Of a stretch of DNA of 64,000 nt, positions 39,977 through 49,182 are shown piece by piece (position 1 is the stretch's first letter; each line of letters starts with the position of its first letter). This stretch comes from Kushneria phosphatilytica. Lineage in GTDB: Bacteria; Pseudomonadota; Gammaproteobacteria; Pseudomonadales; Halomonadaceae. The notes under the pieces were generated by a model. That model ran no database searches, was not told where the DNA came from, and saw only the letters and a program-made list of their open reading frames with translations. The stretch lies in the NCBI RefSeq assembly GCF_008247605.1, contig NZ_CP043420.1:1-64000 (forward strand), read 5' to 3'. The position numbers were made by a program, and so were the translations under genes.

Positions 39977-41488
39977 ATGCTGGAAGCATACGCCAAGAAG
40001 ATCCTTCAGGCGCGGGTCTATGATGCGGCCATTGAAACGCCGCTGTCAGCCGCCCCCTTTCTGTCCCGGCGGCTCAACAACCAGGTCTGGATCAAGCGTG
40101 AAGATCTGCAGCCGGTTTACTCCTTCAAGCTGCGAGGTGCCTACAATCGCATGGCACAGCTGACGCCGGATCAGCGAGCGGTGGGGGTCATTACTGCCTC
40201 GGCCGGCAACCATGCCCAGGGGGTCTCTCTGGCGGCCCAGCGCATGGGCGTGCATGCGGTTATCGTCATGCCGCGCATTACCCCGGAGATCAAGGTGCAA
40301 TCGGCACGGGCCCGGGGGGCCGAGGTGATCCTGCATGGTGATGCCTTCAGCGAGGCCCTGGCACGAGCCCGTGAGCTGATGGAAGAACAAGGCTATAGCT
40401 GGATTCCACCCTTCGACGACCCCGATATCATTGCCGGTCAGGGCACCATCGCCATGGAGCTCCTGCGTCAGCATCCCGAACCGATCGAGGCGATCTTCGT
40501 ACCGGTCGGCGGCGGAGGACTGGCCGCGGGGGTGGTGGCCTATGTGAAATATTTAAGGCCTGATATTCGTGTGTATGGCGTCGAGCCCGAGGATGCGGCC
40601 TGTCTCAAGCTGGCACTGGAAACGGGTGAGCGTCGAACGCTGCCGCAGGTAGGGTTGTTCGCGGAAGGGGTGGCCGTGGCCCAGATTGGTGAGGCGCCCT
40701 TCGAGATTCTGCGCGAGTACATCGATGGTGTGGTGACCGTGACCACCGATGAGATGTGTGCCGCAGTCAAGGATATCTTCGAGGATACCCGGGCAGTCTC
40801 GGAAACCTCCGGTGCACTCTCGCTGGCAGGACTGAAGAAGTATGTGCAGCAGCAGGGTGTTGAAGGCAAATCCCTGATTTGCATCAACTCGGGGGCCAAC
40901 ATCAATTTCGATCGGCTGCAGCATATTGCCGAACGCACAGAGCTGGGCGAGCAGCGCGAGGCCATCCTGGCCGTGACCATTCCCGAGCAGCCGGGCAGCT
41001 TCAAGCGCTTCTGTCAGGTGATCGGCGAACGCATGGTGACCGAGTTCAACTATCGCTATGCCGATGGTGAGCGAGCGCACATCTTTGTCGGTTTGCGGGT
41101 ACGACCGGGCGGCAGTGATCGGATAGCGGTGATCGAGCAGTTACGAGCCGCGGATTATCCGGTGGAAGATCTCACCGACAATGAACTCGCCAAGCTGCAT
41201 ATTCGCCATCTGGGCGGTGGCCGTACGCCCTGGACGGCCAATGAACAGCTCTATCGTTTCGAATTTCCCGAGCGCCCGGGTGCGCTGATGAACTTCCTCG
41301 ATCATATGCCTGAGGGCTGGAACATCTCACTGTTTCATTATCGCAATCACGGTGCCGCCTATGGCCGGGTACTGATCGGCATGCAGGTTACCGAGGATCA
41401 AGCGGGCCTCGAGCATCACCTGGATACCATCGGGTATCGCTACTGGCGCGAAACCGATAATCCGGCCTATCGGCTGTTCATGACCTGA
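39977..41488 (+). CDS. ilvA: Threonine ammonia-lyase, biosynthetic
   Basis: IlvA deaminates threonine to 2-oxobutyrate, the first committed step to isoleucine. The 503-residue protein has the PLP-binding lysine K51 in YSFKLRGAYN, the phosphate-binding GGGGLAAG loop, and two C-terminal ACT-like regulatory segments (TIPEQPGSFKRF and FEFPERPGALMNF). The latter mark the isoleucine-inhibited biosynthetic form rather than the short catabolic one. The start MLEAYAKKIL is chosen by homology over an upstream frame that crosses the parS site. Confidence 0.96.
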   Translation: MLEAYAKKILQARVYDAAIETPLSAAPFLSRRLNNQVWIKREDLQPVYSFKLRGAYNRMAQLTPDQRAVGVITASAGNHAQGVSLAAQRMGVHAVIVMPRITPEIKVQSARARGAEVILHGDAFSEALARARELMEEQGYSWIPPFDDPDIIAGQGTIAMELLRQHPEPIEAIFVPVGGGGLAAGVVAYVKYLRPDIRVYGVEPEDAACLKLALETGERRTLPQVGLFAEGVAVAQIGEAPFEILREYIDGVVTVTTDEMCAAVKDIFEDTRAVSETSGALSLAGLKKYVQQQGVEGKSLICINSGANINFDRLQHIAERTELGEQREAILAVTIPEQPGSFKRFCQVIGERMVTEFNYRYADGERAHIFVGLRVRPGGSDRIAVIEQLRAADYPVEDLTDNELAKLHIRHLGGGRTPWTANEQLYRFEFPERPGALMNFLDHMPEGWNISLFHYRNHGAAYGRVLIGMQVTEDQAGLEHHLDTIGYRYWRETDNPAYRLFMT

Positions 41489-41602
41489 AATAACGCCTGA
41501 TAACCGGGATAATTGTCGCTTTGGCGTGTTGTCGATGAATCGGGAGCGTCCTATGATCGGCGACGCCGTCGCTGGAGACGGCTTTTCCCCGATGGAGCCG
41601 TA

Positions 41603-41698
41603 ATGAAACGCAAGCCTGATCTGGTGCTGACTCTGGTCTTTATCTTTGGTATCGGCATGGTAGCCACCGGCTATGCTCAGACCCTGATGGGCTCCTGA
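41603..41698 (+). CDS. Small predicted membrane protein (31 residues)
   Basis: This is a very short reading frame with a GGAG ribosome-binding site five bases before its ATG. The product has a basic N-terminus (MKRKPD), one hydrophobic helix (LVLTLVFIFGIGMVATGYA) and a short tail. That is a plausible single-pass membrane microprotein. I recall similar short proteins near ilvA or fau in related genera but cannot confirm it. It lies alone between ilvA and the convergent fau gene. Confidence 0.55.
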   Translation: MKRKPDLVLTLVFIFGIGMVATGYAQTLMGS

Positions 41699-41723
41699 GT
41701 ACCGCGAGGCAGGTGTCAGCGGC

Positions 41724-42395
41724 CTAGCGCTGCGCTCGAATGATGGCGCGATCGCTGACCACGGCGTCGAGCGGGACATCCCACTCGGCGGCCGGCAGAC
41801 TGTCGACCTGCTGACAGCCGTGTGCCAGGCCGATCAGGGTGGGTCGGGTACTGCGATGACGCGTAAATGCCAGAGTGCGATCGTAGAAGCCTCCCCCCAT
41901 GCCCAGGCGGTTCCCGCGGGCATCAAACCCCACCAGTGGCATCAGGATCGTATCCAGAGCCCAGGCCGGCAGCCGACGGTGACGCTGGGCACTCTGCTGC
42001 AGCGCTGGCTCGGCGATGCCGAAGCGATTGGAAACCAGCCGCGTGTCCTGGCGCAGTTCGACAAACCATAGCCGGTTATGGACCAGAGGCCGCAGCACCG
42101 GCAGGTAGACGTGAATACCACGGCGGCGCAGGGTGGCGATGAGGGGGCCGGGGTCGATCTCGCCATCGTTGGGCAGATAGAAGGCCAGATGGGTGGCCCG
42201 CATGATTTCCGGCATGCGCAACAGCTGCTGACGCAGAGCCAGGGCAGCCTGGCGCTGTTCGCCCGGGGCAAGCGTACGACGACGATGACGCAGCATCCGA
42301 CGCAGAGCGCGGCGATCGTGACCGGCGGTTACGGGCGCTATGGTGACGTTGGATCGGGATGTGCGAAGGGGTGAGGGCTCATTGCGCAGTGGCAT
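41724..42395 (-). CDS. fau: 5-formyltetrahydrofolate cyclo-ligase
   Basis: The enzyme (YgfA/MTHFS) uses ATP to convert 5-formyl-THF to methenyl-THF and is linked to persister formation in Escherichia coli. The 223-residue product has YLPNDGEIDPGPLI, YLPVLRPLV and the ATP-binding GMGGGFYDRTL. The ATG used here has its GGAG ribosome-binding site inside the 3' end of the 6S RNA gene. An internal ATG at 42296 aligns with the Escherichia coli start. As in many gammaproteobacteria it follows ssrS and can be co-transcribed with it. Confidence 0.93.
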   Translation of the reverse strand: MPLRNEPSPLRTSRSNVTIAPVTAGHDRRALRRMLRHRRRTLAPGEQRQAALALRQQLLRMPEIMRATHLAFYLPNDGEIDPGPLIATLRRRGIHVYLPVLRPLVHNRLWFVELRQDTRLVSNRFGIAEPALQQSAQRHRRLPAWALDTILMPLVGFDARGNRLGMGGGFYDRTLAFTRHRSTRPTLIGLAHGCQQVDSLPAAEWDVPLDAVVSDRAIIRAQR

Positions 42396-42397
42396 GA

Positions 42398-42582
42398 GGA
42401 GTTCTCCGGGCTGCCGCTGTTGTTGTGGCCCTGAACCTATTGGTTCAGGTGGGTGGCCGCAGACGGGTCATCAGGCTTTCCGACGCGCGGACATGCACAC
42501 AGACCCGCCTAGCGTTTGGCCTCCCTGGAGGTCAGTATAGGCTCGAGGGTCTATAAACAACTGGCGAACAACCCAGAGAACG
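42398..42582 (-). ncRNA. ssrS: 6S RNA
   Basis: 6S RNA mimics an open promoter and sequesters sigma-70 RNA polymerase in stationary phase. Read on the minus strand, the about 185-nt RNA begins GTTCTCTGGGTTGTTCGC and ends GCAGCCCGGAGAACTCC. The two ends pair (GTTCTC with GAGAAC, GGG with CCC) to close the long hairpin. The 3' half holds the family hairpin CCTGAACCAATAGGTTCAGG. Position between zapA and fau, and length, match the classical locus. A -10-like TAGAAT lies six bases upstream of the RNA. The exact ends are estimates. Confidence 0.9.
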
Positions 42583-42631
42583 ATTCCATTCTAACAGATC
42601 GTGACCGCAGCGGCGAAAGTCTGATGAAGTT

Positions 42632-42946
42632 TCAGTCGTTGTCGTTCCGCTGCCGGGCCGGTTGATCAAGCGCCTGTTCGAGCCGTTCGGCAAGACCGGC
42701 AAGACGCTCTTCCAGCGCCTTGCGTGCGGCAATTTCGCGGATCAGCTCGTGCGTGATATTGAGGCCGGCCATCATCGCCACCTTGTCGATGCTGATGGTG
42801 CGCCCCCGGGACTGGATACCATTCATGGCCTGATTGAGATAACGGGCAGCCTGGGCGAGTTCCTCTTCCTCGCCGGGCGCACAGCTGACCACATAGGTCT
42901 GACCCATGAGGGTAATTTCGGCGGTCTGACGTGGTCCCTCGGACAT
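42632..42946 (-). CDS. zapA: Cell division protein ZapA
   Basis: ZapA cross-links FtsZ filaments at the division ring. The 104-residue product has the family core EITLMGQTYVVSCAPGEEE, then VAMMAGLNITHELI and a C-terminal coiled coil (about 65-95). The ATG preceded by GGAAGTG gives MSEGPRQ; a longer frame of eight residues is less likely. It lies 49 bases upstream of ssrS on the same strand and is divergent from the ygfB gene, the usual arrangement. Confidence 0.94.
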   Translation of the reverse strand: MSEGPRQTAEITLMGQTYVVSCAPGEEEELAQAARYLNQAMNGIQSRGRTISIDKVAMMAGLNITHELIREIAARKALEERLAGLAERLEQALDQPARQRNDND

Positions 42947-43135
42947 GACATCACTTCCGGTACGGGCCAAGTGGTGGCCGTTGCGCTAAGATGGTGAACG
43001 CTGACGTGATGACGGTTCTCCGCGATCAGGACGCCGTGAACACCCGTCGTCGCCACTATAGAGAGCCGCTCGATGGCGGTCAACGCGACCGCTGGCCGGG
43101 TGGCAGCTGTACTCCTTACCGTAATCGAGGTCCGG

Positions 43136-43726
43136 ATGTCGACCGATCAGCCGCCGGTGGATTTTGCCACCGTCGCCGATGTTTTTCTGGCTCATGGCAG
43201 CCTGCAGTCTCCCGCCTTTCTCGACGGTCAGCTCAGCGCCCGACTGGCACTGGCGGATATCGATGCCGAAGCATGGCTGACCCTGGTCTGTGAGTCGCTG
43301 GGGGTGGAAGAGCCCCGCTCCCGTGATGAGGCACAGGTGCTGCTGGCCTGGCGAGCCCAGGCACGAGAACGCCTGAGTGCTGCCGAGATGAGCTTCGAGC
43401 CGTTACTGCCCGATGAGCTGTTTTCACTCTCGGAACGTGCCCAGGCCCTGAGAGAGTGGTGTCAGGGCTTCAATGAAGTGGTCGAAGACGTGGATGAAGA
43501 GCAGCGCGGACAGTGGCCGGCCATGTTGACCGAGGCGCTCGGGGATCTGGGACAGATGACGGCCATCGAGACCGATCTGGCTGATACCCGGGAGAACGAG
43601 AACGATCTGTTTGCGCTGACCGATCATGCCCGCATGGCGGCCCTGATGCTGTATACCGAGCAGCATCCGGGGCGTCCACAGGTCGAGCAGCCTGAAGATG
43701 ACAGTCATTCCGCCACTCGCCATTAG
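43136..43726 (+). CDS. ygfB: YgfB/UPF0149 family protein
   Basis: This 196-residue helical protein of the UPF0149 family has LLPDELFSLSERAQALREWCQGF and the acidic EVVEDVDEEQRG segment followed by DLADTRENENDLFAL, all typical. In pseudomonads YgfB modulates AmpR-dependent ampDh3 expression; elsewhere its role is unknown. The start after CGAGG is used. It is followed by ubiH; the pepP gene usually found between them is missing here. Confidence 0.92.
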   Translation: MSTDQPPVDFATVADVFLAHGSLQSPAFLDGQLSARLALADIDAEAWLTLVCESLGVEEPRSRDEAQVLLAWRAQARERLSAAEMSFEPLLPDELFSLSERAQALREWCQGFNEVVEDVDEEQRGQWPAMLTEALGDLGQMTAIETDLADTRENENDLFALTDHARMAALMLYTEQHPGRPQVEQPEDDSHSATRH

Positions 43727-43755
43727 GGCGATGAAGGTGTCGTCCGGGAGTCCAC

Positions 43756-44991
43756 ATGCGTAATGCCCTGGCAGATCGTGATGAAACACAAACGGTCGAT
43801 GTTGCCATTATCGGTGGCGGGCTGGTCGGTGCCAGCCTGGCGCTGGCGCTGGCGCCACTGATCGAGCGCTTTGATCTGAAGGTCGCCGTGATCGAGGCGG
43901 CTGCACTTGATGGCAGTGACACCCGCAGTTATCAGCCCAGTTTCGATGAACGCGCCAGCGCCATTGCCTATGGCTCGCGTCGTCATTTCGAAGCCATGGG
44001 GATCTGGTCACAGCTGGCCGAACGTGCCGGCAATATTCACCATATTCACATCAGTCAGCGTGGCCATCTCGGGACCACCCGACTCTCCCGGGACGATGTC
44101 CATCTTCCGGCATTGGGTCATGTGCTCCCCAATGCCTGGCTGGGGCGAGTGCTGCATGAGCGGCTGGCGACGCTGTCGCTTCAATGGCACTGTCCGACCC
44201 GCGTCGACCGGATCGAGCCGCAGCCGGGCGGCCATCAGCTGACGCTGGATTCCGGTATCGTGCTGAATGCCGGCCTGACCGTGCTGGCCGATGGTGGACG
44301 TTCGCCGTTGAAGCAGCAGCTGGGCATCGAAACCGATGTTCATCACTTCGGTCAGCATGCGTTGATCGCCAATGTCGAAACCGGGCGCGACCACCAGGGC
44401 TGGGCGTTCGAACGATTCACGCCGGAAGGGCCGATGGCGCTACTGCCGCTGACCTCAAGGCGCATGGCGCTGATCTGGACGCGTGAACCCGAAGCGGCCG
44501 AACAGCTGGCCCGGATGGCGCCCAGCCCTTTTCTGCATACCCTTCAACAGCAGTTCGGTGATCGGCTGGGCCGCTTTCGAAAGCTGGGGACGCGTCAGCT
44601 CTATCCCCTGTCAACCGCCCGGGCACGCGAGCAGTCGCGCCCGCATCTGGCCATTCTCGGCAATGCGGCCCATGCGCTGCATCCGGTCGCCGGTCAGGGC
44701 TTCAACCTTGCCCTGCGCGGGGCCATGACCCTGCGCGATACCTTGACTGACCATCTGGCCGAAGGGAAAGCGCCCGGCAGTGCCGCCATGATGCGCGAAT
44801 TCGAACGCCGACGCGGTGCCGACCGCGATCTGATCATGCCGGCCAGCAATTCTCTGGTCACCCTGTTCGAGCATCAGTGGCCGGGACTGGGGCATCTGCG
44901 GGGTGCCGGCCTGGCAGGGCTGGAAGTGAGTGCGCCGCTCAAGCGGCTGGTCACCCGACGTGCCATGGGGTTGTTCCACCGGCGCGGGTGA
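43756..44991 (+). CDS. ubiH: 2-octaprenyl-6-methoxyphenyl hydroxylase UbiH
   Basis: UbiH hydroxylates ring carbon 1 in ubiquinone synthesis. The 411-residue FAD monooxygenase has DVAIIGGGLVGASLALAL near the N-terminus, a central LADGGRSPLKQQLG, and LGNAAHALHPVAGQGFNLAL. The use of GNAAH rather than GDAAH is typical of UbiH. It starts 29 bases after ygfB and is followed by ubiI, so all three are likely co-transcribed. Confidence 0.93.
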   Translation: MRNALADRDETQTVDVAIIGGGLVGASLALALAPLIERFDLKVAVIEAAALDGSDTRSYQPSFDERASAIAYGSRRHFEAMGIWSQLAERAGNIHHIHISQRGHLGTTRLSRDDVHLPALGHVLPNAWLGRVLHERLATLSLQWHCPTRVDRIEPQPGGHQLTLDSGIVLNAGLTVLADGGRSPLKQQLGIETDVHHFGQHALIANVETGRDHQGWAFERFTPEGPMALLPLTSRRMALIWTREPEAAEQLARMAPSPFLHTLQQQFGDRLGRFRKLGTRQLYPLSTARAREQSRPHLAILGNAAHALHPVAGQGFNLALRGAMTLRDTLTDHLAEGKAPGSAAMMREFERRRGADRDLIMPASNSLVTLFEHQWPGLGHLRGAGLAGLEVSAPLKRLVTRRAMGLFHRRG

Positions 44992-45069
44992 TCAGGCCCG
45001 GGATGAGCAGATCATGAATGAATCGAGGCGAGCCGCCATCAGAGCGGCGCGTCATGAGGCGAGGAAGCA

Positions 45070-46296
45070 ATGGATTTCGACGTGGTGGTCGTCGGTGGCG
45101 GCCTGGTGGGGGCCAGTCAGGCCCTGATCCTGGCTGAGGCAGGCATGAGCGTGGCGCTGATCGAGGCCGGACAGCTCGGTGGCAACTGGACACCGGCGCG
45201 GATCGATCCGCGGGTCAGTGCCATTACACCCGCTTCTCAGGCGCTTTTCGAGTCGCTTGGTGTCTGGTCGGCCATGGCCGGGCGTCGGATCAGCCCCTAT
45301 CGCCTCATGGAAGTCTGGGAGTCCGAGGGCACCGGTCGGATCACGTTCGAAGCCGAAGCCCTGGGTGTGTCGGCGCTGGGTCATATCGTCGAGAATGGCG
45401 TGATGCTGGCCGCGCTGGGCGAGCGGCTGCACACGCATCCCGGGGTGACGCTCTTCGAACACGCCACGCCGCAGGCGCTCAGCCGCGACAATGGGCGGAC
45501 GACATTAACCCTGACGGAAGATCGTCAGCTGACGGCCGAGCTGGTAGTGGCTGCCGATGGCGCGAATTCGACCACTCGAGCGCTGGCAGGGATTCGCCGA
45601 CGCGAGTTTGCCACCGGGCAGCGCGCCATCGTCACTACGGTGCATCATCGTCATGATCATCATGCGAGTGCCCGTCAATGCTTCCTGCCGACCGGCCCTC
45701 TGGCCTTCCTGCCGCTGAGTCCCGATGGCGCGCGCCACTGCTCTTCAATCGTCTGGTCGTGTCAGATCGATGAAGCCCATCGGCTGATGGCTCTCGATGA
45801 CGATGCCTTTCAAAGGGCGCTGACGCATGCCTTCGAGCTGCCAGCCGATGATATCGAGGCGATCGAAACACGTTACGATTTCTCGCTGGTACAGCATCAC
45901 GCACGGCGTTATACCGCTGATGGTGTCGTGCTTGTCGGGGATGCGGCCCACCGCCTGCATCCGCTCGCCGGGCAGGGCGTCAATCTCGGTCTGCTGGATG
46001 TAGCAGTGCTTGGCGAGGAGCTTGAGCGGGCCCGGCAGCGCGGTGCCCCGCTGGCAGATGAGCGCATACTGGCGCGCTATACGCGTCGCCGACGGGGTGA
46101 CAACGCCACCATGCTGATGCTGATGGATGCCTTCAGGGTGGGGTTTGGCAGCCGTCTGCCGGCCCTGCGCCTGTTACGCAATCGTGGTCTTGCGCTGGCG
46201 GATGCCGGCGGACCGCTCAAGGATATGATGATGCGTCAGGCCATGGGAGCGCGTGACGATCTGCCGGGGCGTTTGCGCGCCTGCTGGCCGTACTGA
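45070..46296 (+). CDS. ubiI: 2-octaprenylphenol hydroxylase UbiI (VisC)
   Basis: UbiI hydroxylates ring carbon 5 in aerobic ubiquinone synthesis. The 408-residue FAD monooxygenase has DVVVVGGGLVGASQALILAE, RIDPRVSAITPAS, YRLMEVWESEGTGRI and GDAAHRLHPLAGQGVNLGLLDV. The WESEGTGRI region is characteristic of the VisC/UbiI group. It lies 78 bases after ubiH. The C-terminal segment PLKDMMMRQAMG is the usual end of the family. Confidence 0.92.
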   Translation: MDFDVVVVGGGLVGASQALILAEAGMSVALIEAGQLGGNWTPARIDPRVSAITPASQALFESLGVWSAMAGRRISPYRLMEVWESEGTGRITFEAEALGVSALGHIVENGVMLAALGERLHTHPGVTLFEHATPQALSRDNGRTTLTLTEDRQLTAELVVAADGANSTTRALAGIRRREFATGQRAIVTTVHHRHDHHASARQCFLPTGPLAFLPLSPDGARHCSSIVWSCQIDEAHRLMALDDDAFQRALTHAFELPADDIEAIETRYDFSLVQHHARRYTADGVVLVGDAAHRLHPLAGQGVNLGLLDVAVLGEELERARQRGAPLADERILARYTRRRRGDNATMLMLMDAFRVGFGSRLPALRLLRNRGLALADAGGPLKDMMMRQAMGARDDLPGRLRACWPY

Positions 46297-46331
46297 CCTG
46301 TTCGAGCCCCGGCTGGAAGCACGTCACTGTA

Positions 46332-47708
46332 TTACTCGGGCCTCTTCGCCCGGCTGCCGGGTGCCTCCCGGGAGCTGGTTTGATCGCGCTGGCCGATGGC
46401 GTTCAGCCCGCGCAGCAGATTGAGCGCTTCACCAAGCTGGTAGTCACTTCCGGCGGCCGGGCTGTCCTGTGCAGCCTCGCCCTGGCCGGCCCCGGCAGCA
46501 TTCTGCAGATGGCCGCTCAGATCCGACTCCCTGACCTGCCAGTCACTTCCCTGGGCAACTTCAAGGTGTCCCTGACGAACATCGACATCGGGGACAATAC
46601 CCTCCGCCTGAATGGAGCGGCCGGCCGGGGTGTAATAGAGCGCCGTGGTGAGCTTCAGACCGGTGCCATCATTAAGCGGCATGACCGATTGCACCGAGCC
46701 CTTGCCGAAACTTTCGCTGCCCATCACGATTGCCCGATGCTGGTCCTGCAGGGCCCCGGAGACAATCTCCGCAGCCGAGGCCGTTCCTCCGTTGATCAGT
46801 ACCACCATGGGGGTGCTTTCCAGGGCGGTTTCGGCATGGGCGGAGAACGACATTCTTGAATCCGGCAGGCGCCCCCGCGTGTAAACGATCAGGCCGTGAT
46901 CCAGGAACAGATCGGCGACATCCACGGCGCCATCGAGCAGGCCGCCTGGGTTGTTGCGCAGATCGAGAATGACGCCGCGCAGCGGGTTCCGGCTATCGTC
47001 CTTGAGCGCTTTAATGGCGCTGCGTGCCTGCTCGGCTGTGCGCGTCTGGAACTGACTGATGCGCAAATAGCCATAGCCCGGCGCCAGCATGCGAGAGCTG
47101 ACGCTCTGGCTCGAAATTTCGGCGCGCTCCAGCGTCACTTCGCGTGGCTGGGTAGCGCCTTCATGGCGGATGGTCAGCGTTACCGAGGTGCCGGCTTCGC
47201 CACGCAGCCGATCCACCGACTCTTCGAGCGACATGCCCTCGGTGGGTGTTCCGTCGATGGCAAGAATGCGGTCGTGTGGCTGCAGGCCGGCGCGTGCGGC
47301 CGGGGTATCATCAATCGGGGCAATGATGGTGAGCTGGCCATTTTCCTCGCCGATCTGAATGCCGATACCACTGAATTCGCCTTCTGTCGCTTCCTGTAGC
47401 TGCTCGAACTCATCCTGATCGAGATAGGCCGAGTGCGGATCCAGCCCGGAGAGCATGCCGCGCATCGCATTGCGCAGCAGCGTGGCGTCATCTACCTGAT
47501 CGACGTAGGTGCGCTTGATACGCTCGAAGACCTCGGCAAAGGTCTGAACCTCCTCGATATCGATCTCGGGCGCCGACTGTGACGCCGGTGCAGATGACGA
47601 CTCGGCAGGCATCTCGGCGGGCGTATCGGCTTCGGCCCACACTGGCGCCTGTAGCGTTAAGGGAGCAAGGCTCAGCATTAACAGCAGCGGAGTGCGACGC
47701 ACGCGCAT
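46332..47708 (-). CDS. ctpA: Carboxy-terminal processing protease (S41 family)
   Basis: This is a periplasmic serine protease that trims or degrades envelope proteins by their C-termini. The 458-residue product has a signal peptide (MRVRRTPLLLMLSLAPLTLQ to about residue 25), a PDZ domain (about 100-180, SGIGIQIG and AGLQPHDRILAIDG), and the catalytic dyad S311 (GGTASAAEI) and K336 (FGKGSVQ). The ATG preceded by AGGAGA is used. It follows envC and gpmI on the same strand, a conserved trio connected to peptidoglycan remodelling. Confidence 0.94.
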   Translation of the reverse strand: MRVRRTPLLLMLSLAPLTLQAPVWAEADTPAEMPAESSSAPASQSAPEIDIEEVQTFAEVFERIKRTYVDQVDDATLLRNAMRGMLSGLDPHSAYLDQDEFEQLQEATEGEFSGIGIQIGEENGQLTIIAPIDDTPAARAGLQPHDRILAIDGTPTEGMSLEESVDRLRGEAGTSVTLTIRHEGATQPREVTLERAEISSQSVSSRMLAPGYGYLRISQFQTRTAEQARSAIKALKDDSRNPLRGVILDLRNNPGGLLDGAVDVADLFLDHGLIVYTRGRLPDSRMSFSAHAETALESTPMVVLINGGTASAAEIVSGALQDQHRAIVMGSESFGKGSVQSVMPLNDGTGLKLTTALYYTPAGRSIQAEGIVPDVDVRQGHLEVAQGSDWQVRESDLSGHLQNAAGAGQGEAAQDSPAAGSDYQLGEALNLLRGLNAIGQRDQTSSREAPGSRAKRPE

Positions 47709-47808
47709 GGCGTCTCCTGAATGGTTCGGCAACGACGGTGACCTGAGGGCCACTGAGTCAGCATAGTCCGATCCGTATCGGGCATGCCATGGGTTGAGGG
47801 TCGGGCGT

Positions 47809-49056
47809 TCAGCGCCGAGCCAGCCAATGGTCGGGGTCAATCGGCCGACCGCCGCGACGAACCTCGAAATAGAGCGCCGGACGATGCCGACCGCCGCTGT
47901 CACCAACATGGGCAATGACCGCGCCACGATCGACCCGATCACCGGCCGAGACGGTCAGGCTCTGGTTGTGAGCGTAGAGCGTCAGTACACCGTCATGCTC
48001 GATGATGACCAGGTTACCGAAGCTGCGCATCCAGTGGGCAAACACCACCTGACCGGCGGCGACTGCCCGCACCGGCGTGCCGGCGCTGGCGGCAATCAGT
48101 ACACCATTGCGGTCGATGCCGTCTCCCTGACCGAAGCGCGCCAGCAGACGGCCATCGACCGGCCATTTCGAGTGCTGTCCCCCGCTGGCACGGTGGTGAG
48201 TCGTCGCAGGTTCGGCGGCCAGCTCACTCTGGGTCAGTCCGGATTCGCCGGCTTTTGATGTTGATGATTTCGCTGATGCCTGCTGTTGGCGTCGCGCCTC
48301 GGCTTCGCGCTCGCGTCGGGCCTGGGCCAGCTGCTGCTGTAGCTGATCAACCATTGATTCGGCTTCTTCGCGCTCCGATTTCAGGTCGCTCAAGCGGGAC
48401 TGCTGACTCTGATAGCGCTGATCGAGTTTGGCCAGCGCCTTTTGACGCTGCTGACGCTGCTCGGTCAACTGCTGTTGGCGCTGCTGCAGATTGGCGAGCA
48501 GCTCGCTGAGCTGCTGCTGCTGTTTGCGGGTGTCGCGTTGGTTGTCGGCGAGCTGCTGGTTGAGTGTCTCGAGTCTGGCGAGCTGTTTGGCGCGCGCTTC
48601 GTTGAGACTGTCGAGATAGCGCTGAAAGCGTTCCAGTTCAGTGGGATCATCGCCATTGAGCAGCATCTTGAAACGCGGCTGACGCCCCATCTCATAGAGG
48701 GCGCGCATCTGTTCGCCAAGCGCCTTTTGCTGGGCGTGACGTTGCGCTTCAAGGGCCTTTTGCCGCTGGCCGAGCTGTTTGAGCTGCTGACGGGTCTGCT
48801 GTTGCTGTTGCTGTAGCTGATCGATGCGCTGATGGGTGTCGGCCAGTGCCTGTTCCGCCTTGCGCAGGGTGCGCTGAGCTTCGCCACGTTCGCTGCCGGT
48901 ACTGTCCAGACGCTGCTGGGTATTGCTGATACGCTGCTGGATCGATTTGAGCTGCGCCTTTGACGCCTCCAGCTCGGCAGCATGCGCCCGACCGGATAGA
49001 GGGAGCAGTGCACTCAGCAGTAGCGCCGTTGCCATGGCAGTCCATCGGCCTCGCAT
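47809..49056 (-). CDS. envC: Murein hydrolase activator EnvC
   Basis: EnvC recruits and activates cell-separation amidases (AmiA/AmiB) at the septum. The 415-residue protein has a signal peptide (to about residue 25, ending GRAHAAE), a long Gln-rich coiled coil (about 30-270), and a C-terminal LytM domain. The zinc ligands are degenerate: RNGV replaces HxGxD, and ALYFEVR replaces the HxH motif. It should therefore be a regulator rather than an active M23 peptidase. The start MRGRWTAMAT is chosen because it leads into the signal peptide. Confidence 0.93.
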   Translation of the reverse strand: MRGRWTAMATALLLSALLPLSGRAHAAELEASKAQLKSIQQRISNTQQRLDSTGSERGEAQRTLRKAEQALADTHQRIDQLQQQQQQTRQQLKQLGQRQKALEAQRHAQQKALGEQMRALYEMGRQPRFKMLLNGDDPTELERFQRYLDSLNEARAKQLARLETLNQQLADNQRDTRKQQQQLSELLANLQQRQQQLTEQRQQRQKALAKLDQRYQSQQSRLSDLKSEREEAESMVDQLQQQLAQARREREAEARRQQQASAKSSTSKAGESGLTQSELAAEPATTHHRASGGQHSKWPVDGRLLARFGQGDGIDRNGVLIAASAGTPVRAVAAGQVVFAHWMRSFGNLVIIEHDGVLTLYAHNQSLTVSAGDRVDRGAVIAHVGDSGGRHRPALYFEVRRGGRPIDPDHWLARR

Positions 49057-49182
49057 GGCCGAGCACTGCTTACCGCGGCCGCTGGAGGACCGCAATCCGA
49101 AACACGACACTGGCCTGACATCTCCCTCGTGCTGCTCATCATCCGACCGGGCTCGCCGGGCCATTGCCCGGCGAGTCGGCAC

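Noticed and set aside
46297..46331. GTTCGAGCCCC sequence resembling a tRNA T-loop after ubiI
   Set aside because: No acceptor stem, anticodon arm or CCA-proximal pairing can be drawn around it; it is not a tRNA.
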